Shown here one piece after another: positions 28,900 to 39,800 of a DNA stretch of 64,000 nucleotides. The stretch comes from Cyclina sinensis. Taxonomy: Eukaryota; Mollusca; Bivalvia; Venerida; Veneridae. The DNA is taken from NCBI GenBank assembly GCA_012932295.1, contig JAAONU010000003.1, positions 29,808,361 to 29,872,360 on the forward strand. Reading direction: 5' to 3'. The notes beneath the pieces are model-generated. The model made no database searches. It saw only the letters and a program-made list of their open reading frames with translations, and was not told the origin of the DNA. The first letter of the stretch is position 1, and each line of letters starts with the position of its first letter. The position numbers were made by a program, and so were the translations under genes.

Positions 28900-29030
28900 C
28901 CACCTCCTGCTTCCCAGTGCTTTATGGGATTTTGCTTTATTTGTTTTGTGCCATATATGGCACAGCAGGGCCTCAATTAAGGCCCTGGGCACAGACAGAC
29001 CCCTTTTTCAGACAGTTCTGAAGGCTGAAA
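28900..29030. repeat. Short palindromic repeat fragment
   Basis: Contains the palindrome TGCCATATATGGCA and a nearby inverted pair CAGGGCCT / AGGCCCTG around AATTA. No target duplication found; probably a decayed MITE. Confidence 0.4.
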
Positions 29031-29458
29031 TAAACTGCCACCCCAGCCCTGTTTTTATTTTACAAGATATCTATGATATAAAAATGATTCTTATATACTT
29101 CTAAATTCAAACTTTATTATAAAAGTCTATTTTTCTTGATTTTTGTAATTTAATATATATATTTCATATCATATACTTAGTCTCAATATTTCAACTGCAA
29201 GACCGACCGATTTACAAACTGATATTACATAGATGCGACCATCATCTATATAATAAAGAGCCCTGGAGCACAATTTGTTGGGCTAATCATATACTTATAT
29301 AATCATGGGTATATTATTTGAAACATTATAATAAATGTTTATTTGGCTTCCAAAGTTTGTTTAAGTAAGTCTAGACTTTTCACGTCCTTTTTCGGGAGTG
29401 AAATTTCTTGGGAGAGAAACGTCTGTCAACCAAAAACTAGCAACTTAAACTATGCCCA

Positions 29459-29906
29459 GGTACGTATATTAACATATTAAAGAGGCTGTACTCCAGATTT
29501 GACATAATTTTTTTTTCTTTCATAAATTATATATTTAGATGCCGTGAGATTATAACAACATTATATTTTACTTCAAAACTGATTATAAAAGTCAAAATAG
29601 ACTAAAAAAAATATTAACAAATTATGTTAACACAATATTTCCAACGCTTTTACTGTCACTACCATCGCCGTATGTGATATTACATTTATTTACTTTAAAT
29701 CTTATACGATATAGTTATACCGTCGCGTTACGGTATAGCACTTTGAAAGGGAAAAAAATCAATTTATAATGTAATTAATTGACTTATTTTTTGTCAGTAA
29801 GTTATTTTTTAAGCATTAGTCATAAATATTACAATAAATTTATAATACAAGAAAACTTTCTTTTTTTGTCATCTGGAGCACAGCCCCTTTAATAACATAC
29901 GTGCCT
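29459..29906. mobile_element. MITE with about 25-bp (extended 40-bp) terminal inverted repeats
   Basis: The left end, ATTAAAGAGGCTGTACTCCA at 29476, is mirrored by the right end ending at 29893 (TGGAGCACAGCCCCTTTAAT). The outer sequences GGTACGTAT and ATACGTGCC extend the inverted pairing, with a 7-bp indel between. The interior is AT-rich and noncoding. Target duplication not clear. Confidence 0.75.
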
Positions 29907-30335
29907 GCTATACCCTGTAAACTTACTCTAGATTTCATCATTCATGTAAGATAATATTTGTAAAATGAATGACGAACGCCCCTGAAAGAGTCATTACCTT
30001 AAGTTAAAAATCCTATTCAGTGCATTATTAGTTGAGGGTCACAAACCAACATACAGCTTTGTGAAAAACCGTATGGTACATGCGCACATGGAGGAGTCAT
30101 TAAAAGGGGAGCTAACTTTTGGCAAATGTGGTTTGTATCCGTCTACATAGGCGTTTGTACTAATTGTGAAGTAAAGAAAAGAGACGAATGCACGATATCA
30201 TTATCTTTTCTTATTGTTTATTTGTTACATTATTGAGTTGTGACTCTTATTTCTTTCTCTTTATAGTTATCTTCACATATCTAAATAATACGTCTCGGTG
30301 AAAATCAACGGTTTTCGACAGTCTCTAGATTTTAC

Positions 30336-30791
30336 TAAAGCGACTGACTCACAGAATTTTGCTGAAATTTTTTTTCTTTAAAATTTAAGAGAATTTAATA
30401 TACTATGGAAAAAAAAACATAATATTATGGTTCTATACACCATGAAAACTGAAAAAAAAGTTTTGACTTAACCAGGATTCGAACCCACGACCTTTCGGTC
30501 AGTAAAATATGGAGCGACGATCTAGACCACTGAGCCACAGAGCCTATTTGTAAGGTTGCGTCAAAATTAATTTTATAAAAAATTAACAAAAGTATCTACC
30601 CCGTGACTAACGGGGTAAATTTTTTACCGATAAAAGTTTGTAAAACTTTATATTTTGATGTTTTTCTGTATCAAAAAATGAATCAGTAACTTAGTTTAAA
30701 TATATTTTTCACAACTGCAGCTAAAATGTCAAGATGTAAGAACATTTTCTTTTTTTTTCATCGTCGGCCCATCTGTGAGTCAGTCGCTTTA
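30336..30791 (-). mobile_element. TIR element with an internal tRNA-like sequence, copy 1
   Basis: Bounded by TAAAGCGACTGACTCACAG at the left and its inverse complement at the right (ending 30791). Inside, on the minus strand at about 30471-30548, is a tRNA-like block with GTGGCTCAGTGG (A box) and GGGTTCGAATCC (B box). Beside it sits a short perfect hairpin, ACCCCGTGACTAACGGGGT. The same organisation, inverted, is present at 34516..34954. Confidence 0.85.
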
Positions 30792-30928
30792 GACAAAGAC
30801 ACCGTCATTAGCACTGAAACGAAAGGTCTGCAATATTTTAATTTTTTTATTTACCTTTTAAAATCCACAACTGGTCTACATCATGACGATGTGTGTTCAC
30901 GTAAAACTGCAAAATGACCGTATAAAAT

Positions 30929-31234
30929 CACAGACACTTGGATGCAGTAGAGCGGTTCTTGCCCCAAAATGAATCTTGTACACATGCTGTGACCCCCTTC
31001 AGATCATAACAAACATGTTTTGCCCATCAAACAGCACTTTAGAAAAATGCCCATTTTTCACTATATGGCTATTATAACACATGTGTTATAATAGCCATAT
31101 AGTGAAAAATGGGCATTTTTCTAAAGTGCTGTTTGATGGGCAAAACATGTTTGTTATGAACTGAAGGGGGTCACAGCATGTGTACAAGATTCATTTTGGG
31201 GCAAGAACCGCTCTACTGAATCCAAGTGTCTGTG
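30929..31234. mobile_element. Full-length foldback (hairpin) MITE with 8-bp target duplication
   Basis: Almost the whole 306 bp is one palindrome centred between 31081 and 31082; only a couple of mismatches in 153-bp arms were seen. The ends are CACAGACACTTGGA and its inverse. It is flanked by the perfect direct repeat TATAAAAT (30921..30928 and 31235..31242). An 8-bp duplication fits hAT-type mobilisation. Near-identity of the arms suggests a young insertion. Confidence 0.9.
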
Positions 31235-31649
31235 TATAAAATAAAATGCTATGCTGACTTGAAATTGATAATAGAACTACGTATATCACCATTTATGATA
31301 ATTAATGGAAATGACAATATTGAACATCCGTGGGTTTTAGCAAAAGTGAAAGATTGCCACGCCTCCCAATTAAGCTTCTCAGTCCAATTAGGAGGACATT
31401 GACAATTTGATAAAAAAAAATAGAGCAAAAACCTATCTTAGCTTCAAACTGGTTGCACATCAAGTAAATAATCTGCTCTGTACATAGTGAAGAAACAAGA
31501 GTGTTCGTGCTGTTAAAAGATAAAAGTTAGGGATGAGTGGCAAAGTAATCAGTCCTGACTCAACACAGGATCTGAGCCAGTACTGACTAAATATATACTG
31601 GCAGTGAGCTCTAATCAACTATGGTTCTGGCTAAATTTTTTGAGTTTAT

Positions 31650-32045
31650 TTATCGTCGGTATATGTTGCCCATATGACCGGTAATGTAACGATTCGCCAC
31701 AGTAACGATTCGCCACTTACATTTCGCCAAAGATTCATATAAAGATTCAACACAGAGTAATAACGACTCGCCACAAAGAAAAAACAATTCACCACAAAGT
31801 AATAAAACTAAATATTTTGTTGTCCTTACGTTTGTCATTTATATGTGTTTGGTAATTTGATGAAAATAAATAATTAGAAAAAAATCTTGGTTTATAATAG
31901 CTTCATTATTACAGGGTCTTTCAAATTGCTTGCTCAGTGTATAACACTGGGACCTCGGTCTCATCCCAAAGGCAGTTAGAAATGTTAGTGGGGGAGCGGG
32001 GGATCGATCTCGGGGCCCCTGGGTTACTCAGGCTAAGCATGCATG
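31650..32045 (-). repeat. tRNA-derived SINE copy, interrupted
   Basis: Tail (CGTCGGTA...CCCATATGACCG) at 31650..31690 and head/body at about 31905..32045 (GGAGCGGGGGATCGATCTCG, B-box side) belong to the family seen at 12468. The 215 bp between holds several imperfect copies of AACGATTCGCCAC, which look like an insertion or local tandem growth. Confidence 0.6.
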
Positions 32046-32182
32046 TACCTGTAAGTGATTGTCATACCTTAATTACGACTGAGAACAGAGTAGTGTAGTA
32101 GACAGCGGATGGGTCCGGCATTTCCAACAGCCTCGCTGTTAGGACAAGGTTTGTGCGTCTGTATTATTGTTAGTTAAACGTT

Positions 32183-32232
32183 AAACAACGTTATCCATAG
32201 TTAGTACTTGGATGGGTATCTGAAACCGACGT
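32183..32232 (+). repeat. 5S rRNA-derived fragment
   Basis: GTTAAACAACGTTATCC followed by GTTAGTACTTGGATGGG matches the internal control region of eukaryotic 5S rRNA (consensus GTTAAGCAACGT... GGTTAGTACTTGGATGGG). Only this part is present, so it is not a functional 5S gene; a SINE3-like or retro-element head is likely. A weaker relative (GTTAAGTACTTGGGTGG, then CGAAACCGG) lies at about 32755-32800. Confidence 0.55.
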
Positions 32233-32804
32233 CAATGACCAGCTAGGCTACTATAATGGTGGCAGCGGTATTCCTCGAACCTTCGGCGGCTGTTTACCTT
32301 GGTTTGTGACTGTGGGCACCCTTAATATCTGTTGTAATGTTTGTTTCTTAATGTAATATAAACTTAATCACGTGCGTTCATACAGTTAAGTAAATAAAGA
32401 CACGACAAGTGTCAAGCACAAGATGTACATTTATTCTGCGAAACCTTAACATGTGATGGTAGATTTCTACTAACTTCCGAGCATGCGCAAACAAGAATTA
32501 TACAAAAGGGTCAGTTCAAGTTCATGATGTACGATAATACTACAATGTCTCTTTGCAAAGTTCGAGCGAAAAACGGGCTACACTCTTTATGAAGCTGTAC
32601 AGTTGATGCCCGGCTCTTGAAGGTTAAAGGGAGAAGTGAAGTGGACAGTAGATGTATAAAGCATTTCAAACAGGCTAGCTGTTGAGCTAGCTATTTAGCG
32701 CCGGACATGTTAAGTGTTTGGAACGCTTGCTAGAGAAGCTTTCGCTATCCATGTTAAGTACTTGGGTGGTAGTCCTCCGAAACCGGGGTCAGCGGCCAGA
32801 TATA

Positions 32805-34012
32805 AAAAAATGCTAAATTCTGCGCAATCACTGGACCACTGATCCGCTCCTATGGTACCGAGTAAAAGAGAGTATTTTATGTAGTCTAATTGTGAATAAT
32901 GCGAGAAGGTGGTAATGTCTGGATGGTCTTGAGTAAGGTGTTATGTAGTGCGCAGGTGTTATGTCAGCAAGCCCATAGTGTATTGGTGAAAAAGGCTGAG
33001 ACGGCTATATACTGTTTTCTGCGCTCCCGAGTCTTCTTGCTATGGAAGTTGTTTTAATGAGTCAGTTATTGTACCCCGTGACTTAGAGTAGTTTTTATTA
33101 CAAATCGGGCTGCTCCTCTTTGCACGTTTTCTAGTTTTTGTATTTCAAACCAGGGTCATTCAAATAGCATTTTGAAAAACCCTGGTCAAACTGATGAACT
33201 GAATTCTAAGTTAGGTCTTAATTTCAGTTGATTTGTAGGCTGCTGCTTCAGTTATAAGTTTATTAATGTGTTGTGTCCAAGAAAGGTTTGTTGATTACAT
33301 ATAATGAATTATATCATGATTTTTCATTGATTTGGGAATATCAAAAAATATATTGAGATATCTTAATTTCTTTTTTTGTGTGTTTATTTTACAATCATTG
33401 TGCATAAATCTGAAATACCTGTTAAAAGAATTCGCGCTCAACGTGTGCACAAGTTTTAATAGTGCTTTATTAATTAAATAATTATTATAACTACATACTA
33501 AGCGGACTCTGACGATCCCGGGCCTCATTTTCAAAACATATAAATTCGATTTTATGTTTCAGTTTTATCATTGTTCACAAGACAGTACGGTATATACGGT
33601 ATGGTACAGTTTTTAGAATAGGCTCTGCAAGCGTTTCTGGCTCTAGACACAATTTGTCGGAACAAATTAAAGTATATTCTTTTGCATTTATCTTTATATC
33701 TGGATAATCATACTATTTTTAGGGAAACAAGCTGCACCTCAGAGATAAATGCATTTTCTGAAAATAAAACAATACTTATTCATATCCGTAGCCCTTCGCA
33801 GTCGGTTTAATATTGCATGATCGGTGTCACCAAGTGCTTGACAATGCATATAAGTCGGATACAGTATTTTTTGTACAGTGTGTGTCGCAACAGTGTCACT
33901 GGTACTAAGAGAAATTAAATATTGCAGTGATTTATATTTATAAATTTATTGATTTTTACTTTGATTAACACACGTCATGAATTTTGAATATTTCTTAGGA
34001 GATTTTTTTTTA
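32805..34012. other. Noncoding repeat-rich stretch
   Basis: No gene. A stem-loop with ACCAGGGT arms (about 33150-33184) and a GTACGGTAT-rich patch near 33590 are visible. The left part may be old retrotransposon sequence but could not be read as protein. Confidence 0.35.
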
Positions 34013-34020
34013 CAAATTCC

Positions 34021-34171
34021 GGGTCAGTCTATTTACCCCAAGACACCCCCAAGACACCCCAAGACTACCACAAGACTGCCAAAACATGTTATATTTCGTA
34101 ACACTTATTATGTTTAGTCTTTGGGTAGTCTTGGAGTGTATTTGGGTGTCTTGGGGTAAATAGACTGACCG
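34021..34171. mobile_element. Short foldback MITE with 8-bp target duplication
   Basis: Arms read GGGTCAGTCTATTTACCCCA at the left and the inverse at the right (TGGGGTAAATAGACTGACC). CAAATTCC occurs directly on both sides (34013..34020 and 34172..34179). Inner arms are C-rich repeats of AAGACACCCC. About 151 bp, noncoding. Confidence 0.85.
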
Positions 34172-34515
34172 CAAATTCCTGACAACTTCCCTCTGTTACC
34201 GTTACTTCTGCCTTTGGAACACAGCTGGAACAGCCTCACAAAATGCCCCCAAAATACATAAAATATTTGTTAAATATGAAATCTAAATGGTAAAAACCAT
34301 TATTAATCTTAATTCAATGATTCTGTTAAGACTGAAATTTGAATAAAATTGTTAAGGCAATAGCAGATAACAATGGAGATTTCCCTGCTCTTGAATTCAT
34401 AATTGAAATTCTGAAAAACTTAACAATACCTTTCATTAGTTTCAACAGAGAGAAGTGTATGGTCTTAAAACCTGGTTACTTTTTAGTATTTTTGGAGAAC
34501 TTTCCTGCTTGAGTC

Positions 34516-34954
34516 TTAAAGCGACTGACTCACAGACGAGGATAAAAAGAAAATGTTTATACATCTTGAAATTCTTGCTGTAATCGTGAAGAAGATATCT
34601 AAACTAAGTTACTGACTCAGTTTATGTGACAGAAAAACATCAAAATATGAAGTTTTACACACTTTTATCGGTAAAAAATTTACCCCGTTAGTCACGGGGT
34701 AGATACTGTAGTTATAAGATTAATTTTGAGGCAATCTAATAACTAGACATTGTGGCTCAGTGGACTAAGTCATCGCTCCAAATTTTACTGACCGAAAGGT
34801 CGTGGGTTCGAATCCTGGTTAAGTCAAATCTTTTTTTTTCAGTTTTCATGGTGTATAGAAGCATAATATCATATTTTTTTCATGGTATATTAAATCCTCT
34901 TAAATTTGAAACAATAAAAAATTTCAACAAAATTTTGTGAGTCAGTCGCTTTAA
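34516..34954 (+). mobile_element. TIR element with an internal tRNA-like sequence, copy 2
   Basis: The same family as 30336..30791 in the opposite orientation: TTAAAGCGACTGACTCACAG at the left and its inverse at the right. The tRNA-like block (about 34750-34828) reads TGTGGCTCAGTGGACTAAG ... GTGGGTTCGAATCC on the plus strand. The hairpin ACCCCGTTAGTCACGGGGT lies near 34682-34700. Confidence 0.85.
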
Positions 34955-34959
34955 TTTAT

Positions 34960-36841
34960 GTTGTGCACTGTTTTAGAAAGTAGCTGATAGCTTTGGGTAG
35001 TATAGGATAGGTACAAAAATGTATGTTAAGGGGATCTCAGACATCCTGAACAGTGTATTTATAAAGTACATGTGTAAGAAATATGTTTAGGGGTATTTAA
35101 AATAAAAGATGTTAAATTCTGCTAACTGTAACAACTGAAGATCCTTATCAATGATGGCATAACAGTTTTTATTGACTAATTGAGATCAATGATTGGCATT
35201 TTCACATGTTACAAATCACAGAGAATCAACAGTATAATATATAAAATAGTTATGCTATAAAGTGGTGGTACACAGTGTCACTTCCTTACACAAATTTATC
35301 TTTCATTCCACTTTTGACAGCTATTAGACAGAGCAAGTAACTTTTGAGACCACCTCATGTAAGGACATAATGCACAATCTGTAAAGGAAATGTTGTTTAT
35401 TTTGGGACTTTTTTGCAGTGATTTTATGTGATTTATGAAGACATGGATTTTTATAGTGATAGATGGCTTATTTATACACATAACCATAGCAATATGTTAT
35501 TAATTTACCTGCTGCTGATCTGAAATATTCTGTTTACTTTTTCTTTCCTTTCCACTTATACTTCATGTCTGTATAAATTTAGGAAAGCATAATTTTGGTT
35601 TGTGTAAGAAAAGATCACTGTGTAAATGTATAAATCAGAACAAATACATGACTAGTGGCATAGAAATCACGCTTCCTGTTGGTTAACTTAATCACTAAGT
35701 AACTGACAAGGTATCTGCTATACCCTTAAATCTCCTACTACATGCATTGACATGTACGTAACAGTTGTAGATTATATGGATTATGAAACTTTCTTAAGCT
35801 GCTGTTTGCAAATATTCCTCTTCTGTTTAAGCAGTTTAGATAGCAACAGATAGTGAATGTCAGAATCACAGTCTGTTAAAATGACTTTCAGTTTCGTTTT
35901 ACCTGAATACCTTTTACTTGACAAATATATGATGTCAAGATTTTGAATTAATATTAACAGTACAGTAACAACAAGTCAAATTTGACTTTTTTTTAAACAC
36001 AATTATTTTGAAGTAGGTAAATGACCATGTTGACAAACATGGATGGTATTAGGTATTTAAGGGATATAGTAAAACCCTTCATAAAATAATACTTTACTTT
36101 GAGTAGACATGAAAATGTTTAATATCTAAAGTTACTTGAAAGATGGAAAGTGGTATTCAAGAATGTCACAGTAATATGCTGGTTAAATTCCAAACCATAA
36201 AGTAAAATCTTGAAAGAAGTATTATATGTTTCAACTTGAAACTTGAAAATTAGCATTAGTATTTTGTGCTGTCCTATTAGAATGTTTGATACAAGTTAAG
36301 ATGTTGCCTTAAACACATAAACTTATCCCAATATTGCCAAACATTATATTAGATAAGTTCAGTGGATTTAAAAAGACCTTGAATACATGTAGTTTAACTT
36401 TAGGCCACAAGTTATTTTAAGTTTTATGGAAATGGCTGGTGTACAAGTCATCAGGGTGTTCAAGAGATTGGCTATCATAATGCTTATCTTTGAGTCTAGG
36501 GTTCTAGATGGAATGCCTTGCCAGTGAATCTGAGGATTTTTTTCCCTGTAAAGTTTGTCAAAAAGTTTCATTTTCATCAGATAGAACTCATAACAGGTAA
36601 AGAGTTTATTCCAAAAGCTGACAACAATGTAAGAAGCTAAACATTATCACTTCTAATGAAATGTAAAAGTATAAAACATCAATGATAAGCAAGAGTTTAA
36701 TTAGAACTCTCAATAGATTTGATAAGGTTCTAGTAGGCAACACACTTAAATAAGCAGTAAATATTTTGTTTACTAGAACACCAACCATTTCCTATTCTTA
36801 TAGATATTATGTTTGAACTTGAGTCCTAATTCTTTTTTCAG
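34960..36841. other. Noncoding 5' flank and probable first intron of INTS12
   Basis: No coding exon recognised. An acceptor (TTCTTTTTTCAG, ending 36841) eight bases before the ATG shows that an upstream noncoding exon exists; its position could not be fixed. Confidence 0.5.
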
Positions 36842-36849
36842 TTGACACA

Positions 36850-39800
36850 ATGTCCTCCCTAGACTTAGACCCAGTATTTGTGAAAGCTCTGAAGTTGTTA
36901 CATTCAAAGAGCAAAGAGTCTGGTGTCCTCCTCAAGCAAATGTTGGATGACGCAATTGCACAGAGAAAAGGACAACAGAAATCAAAGGTCAGTGTTTTCC
37001 TTACAGACCTCCAAGAAATCACATGCTGCATTTGTAAAAATGTTTAGTCTAAAGCAAGATCCATTATTTTGTTAGTGTTTCTTTTTACAGTTAGATTAAC
37101 TTACAGTTTGTGGAGATTTTTTTTAATCTTGAGAAATCTAAACATAAAAACACATCTTTCGTTTTGTGCTTTTTACCTAAATATTTCTTTGAATAAAAGA
37201 ATTTTGTCCGTGGTTTGAAATCTATTTTTATGATATTGATATTACTATGTTTAACTGATTCTGTGACTGATTCAGTAGGTAAACTCATTTTGTAAAAAAG
37301 AAACGTTGTTTTTCCATATTATACCACAAACCACCTAAATGTAAGATTTGAATTATTGGTGCAATGTATGTTTGAATTAAAATTATTCTATTTTCCAGAG
37401 TTCATCCGAATCTGAGAAAAGCTCAGAAAAATCTTCTTCCAAGCATTCAAGCAGCTCAAAGAGAGATGAGGAATCAAGCAGTAAGAAACGAGAGGCTGAG
37501 AAACGACATATAGACAAGGTTAGAGATACCTGTTTGAACTCGTACATGTATTCCTTATTGAGTGTTGGCTTTTCCCTGCTTATTAACCAGGTTTTCAATT
37601 TTGAAAATCCTGGTTATTAGATTGGGGTATGGCGGGCGGATGGGCGGATGGGCGGATGGGCGGATGGGCGTCAAACGAAATTGTGTCCGCTCTGTAACTC
37701 TTCAACCCTTTGAAGAATTTTGATGAAACTTCAGACAAATGTTTACCACATCAAGATGACGTGCAGAACGCATGTTCCGCATGGCTGGCTCCAAGGTCAA
37801 GGTCACAGTGACATTAACATTGAAAATCCTGTCCGCTCTGTAACTCTTCAACCCTTTGAAGAATTTTGATGAAACTTCAGACAAATGTTTACCACATCAA
37901 GATGACGTGCAGAACGCATGTTCCGCATGGCTGGCTCCAAGGTCAAGGTCACAGTGACATTAACATTGAAAATCCTGTCCGCTCTGTAACTCTTCAACCC
38001 TTTGAAGAATTTTGATGAAACTTCAGACAAATGTTTACCACATCAAGATGACGTGCAGAACGCATGTTCCGCATGGCTGGCTCCAAGGTCAAGGTCACAG
38101 TGACATTAACATTGAAAATCCTGTCCGCTCTGTAACTCTTCAACCCTTTGAAGAATTTTGATGAAACTTCAGACAAATGTTTACCACATCAAGATGACGT
38201 GCAGAACGCATGTTCCGCATGGCTGGCTCCAAGGTCAAGGTCACAGTGACATTAACATTGAAAATCCTGTCCGCTCTGTAACTCTTCAACCCTTTGAAGA
38301 ATTTTGATGAAACTTCAGACAAATGTTTACCACATCAAGATGACGTGCAGAACGCATGTTCCGCATGGCTGGCTCCAAGGTCAAGGTCACAGTGACATTA
38401 ACATTGAAAATCCTGTCCGCTCTGTAACTCTTCAACCCTTTGAAGAATTTTGATGAAACTTCAGACAAATGTTTACCACATCAAGATGACGTGCAGAACG
38501 CATGTTCCGCATGGCTGGCTCCAAGGTCAAGGTCACAGTGACATTAACATTGAAAATCCTGTCCGCTCTGTAACTCTTCAACCCTTTGAAGAATTTTGAT
38601 GAAACTTCAGACAAATGTTTACCACATCAAGATGACGTGCAGAACGCATGTTCCGCATGGCTGGCTCCAAGGTCAAGGTCACAGTGACATTAACATTGAA
38701 AATCCTGTCCGCTCTGTAACTCTTCAACCCTTTGAAGAATTTTGATGAAACTTCAGACAAATGTTTACCACATCAAGATGACGTGCAGAACGCATGTTCC
38801 GCATGGCTGGCTCCAAGGTCAAGGTCACAGTGACATTAACATTGAAAATCCTGTCCGCTCTGTAACTCTTCAACCCTTTGAAGAATTTTGATGAAACTTC
38901 AGACAAATGTTTACCACATCAAGATGACGTGCAGAACGCATGTTCCGCATGGCTGGCTCCAAGGTCAAGGTCACAGTGACATTAACATTGAAAATCCTGT
39001 CCGCTCTGTAACTCTTCAACCCTTTGAAGAATTTTGATGAAACTTCAGACAAATGTTTACCACATCAAGATGACGTGCAGAACGCATGTTCCGCATGGCT
39101 GGCTCCAAGGTCAAGGTCACAGTGACATTAACATTGAAAATCCTGTCCGCTCTGTAACTCTTCAACCCTTTGAAGAATTTTGATGAAACTTCAGACAAAT
39201 GTTTACCACATCAAGATGACGTGCAGAACGCATGTTCATTCCAAAATTCATACTATAGTATAGAATCAGAACAACATTTTTGAAAACCTGGTTTCGTGGC
39301 ATTGCCATGTTTCTTGTATTTTTTTTTGTCTGTAGGTCCCAATTGCTGGTAATCAATTGTATATTTAATCTTTTCTTCAGCAGTTCAAGAAATGCTCATT
39401 TTGAGGTCCTTAGAAAGCAGTAAGTGTAAGCTGTAGAAAAATTGTCTATAGTTGTATTTTTGTTAAGCGTGAAATCATGAATTTTGGCCTCGTCTTAAGA
39501 AGATGGGATCATACCTTTTTTAGTAAAATGTCAAGTAAGTGTGTTGTATTTGTTTCTTTTTAAAGTGATAAAGCATACAAACTAGTTAGTGGTTTATTTC
39601 TCGGGTAAAATGATATTTCAGATAGAAAACTTTCTTGATTCTCAAACAGATATTGTTTGCAAATGCTCACACTGCTGATAACATTACATTTATTTACTTT
39701 CTGCCTTTGCTCATCAGACAAAACAAGGCGGGTCAGAATCTTCTCCAGAGGTGCCTGTGAAAAAATCTCGTCTTGAAAACCCAGAAAGTCATAAAGAAAA

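Noticed and set aside
34750..34828. tRNA gene
   Set aside because: A and B boxes are present, but the acceptor and anticodon stems do not close, and the block is part of a repeated TIR element; the same holds for 30471..30548.
37702..39356. Ten identical 60-residue open frames on the minus strand
   Set aside because: They are the same chance frame repeated in each 146-bp unit; the frame shifts between units and no coding signature is present.
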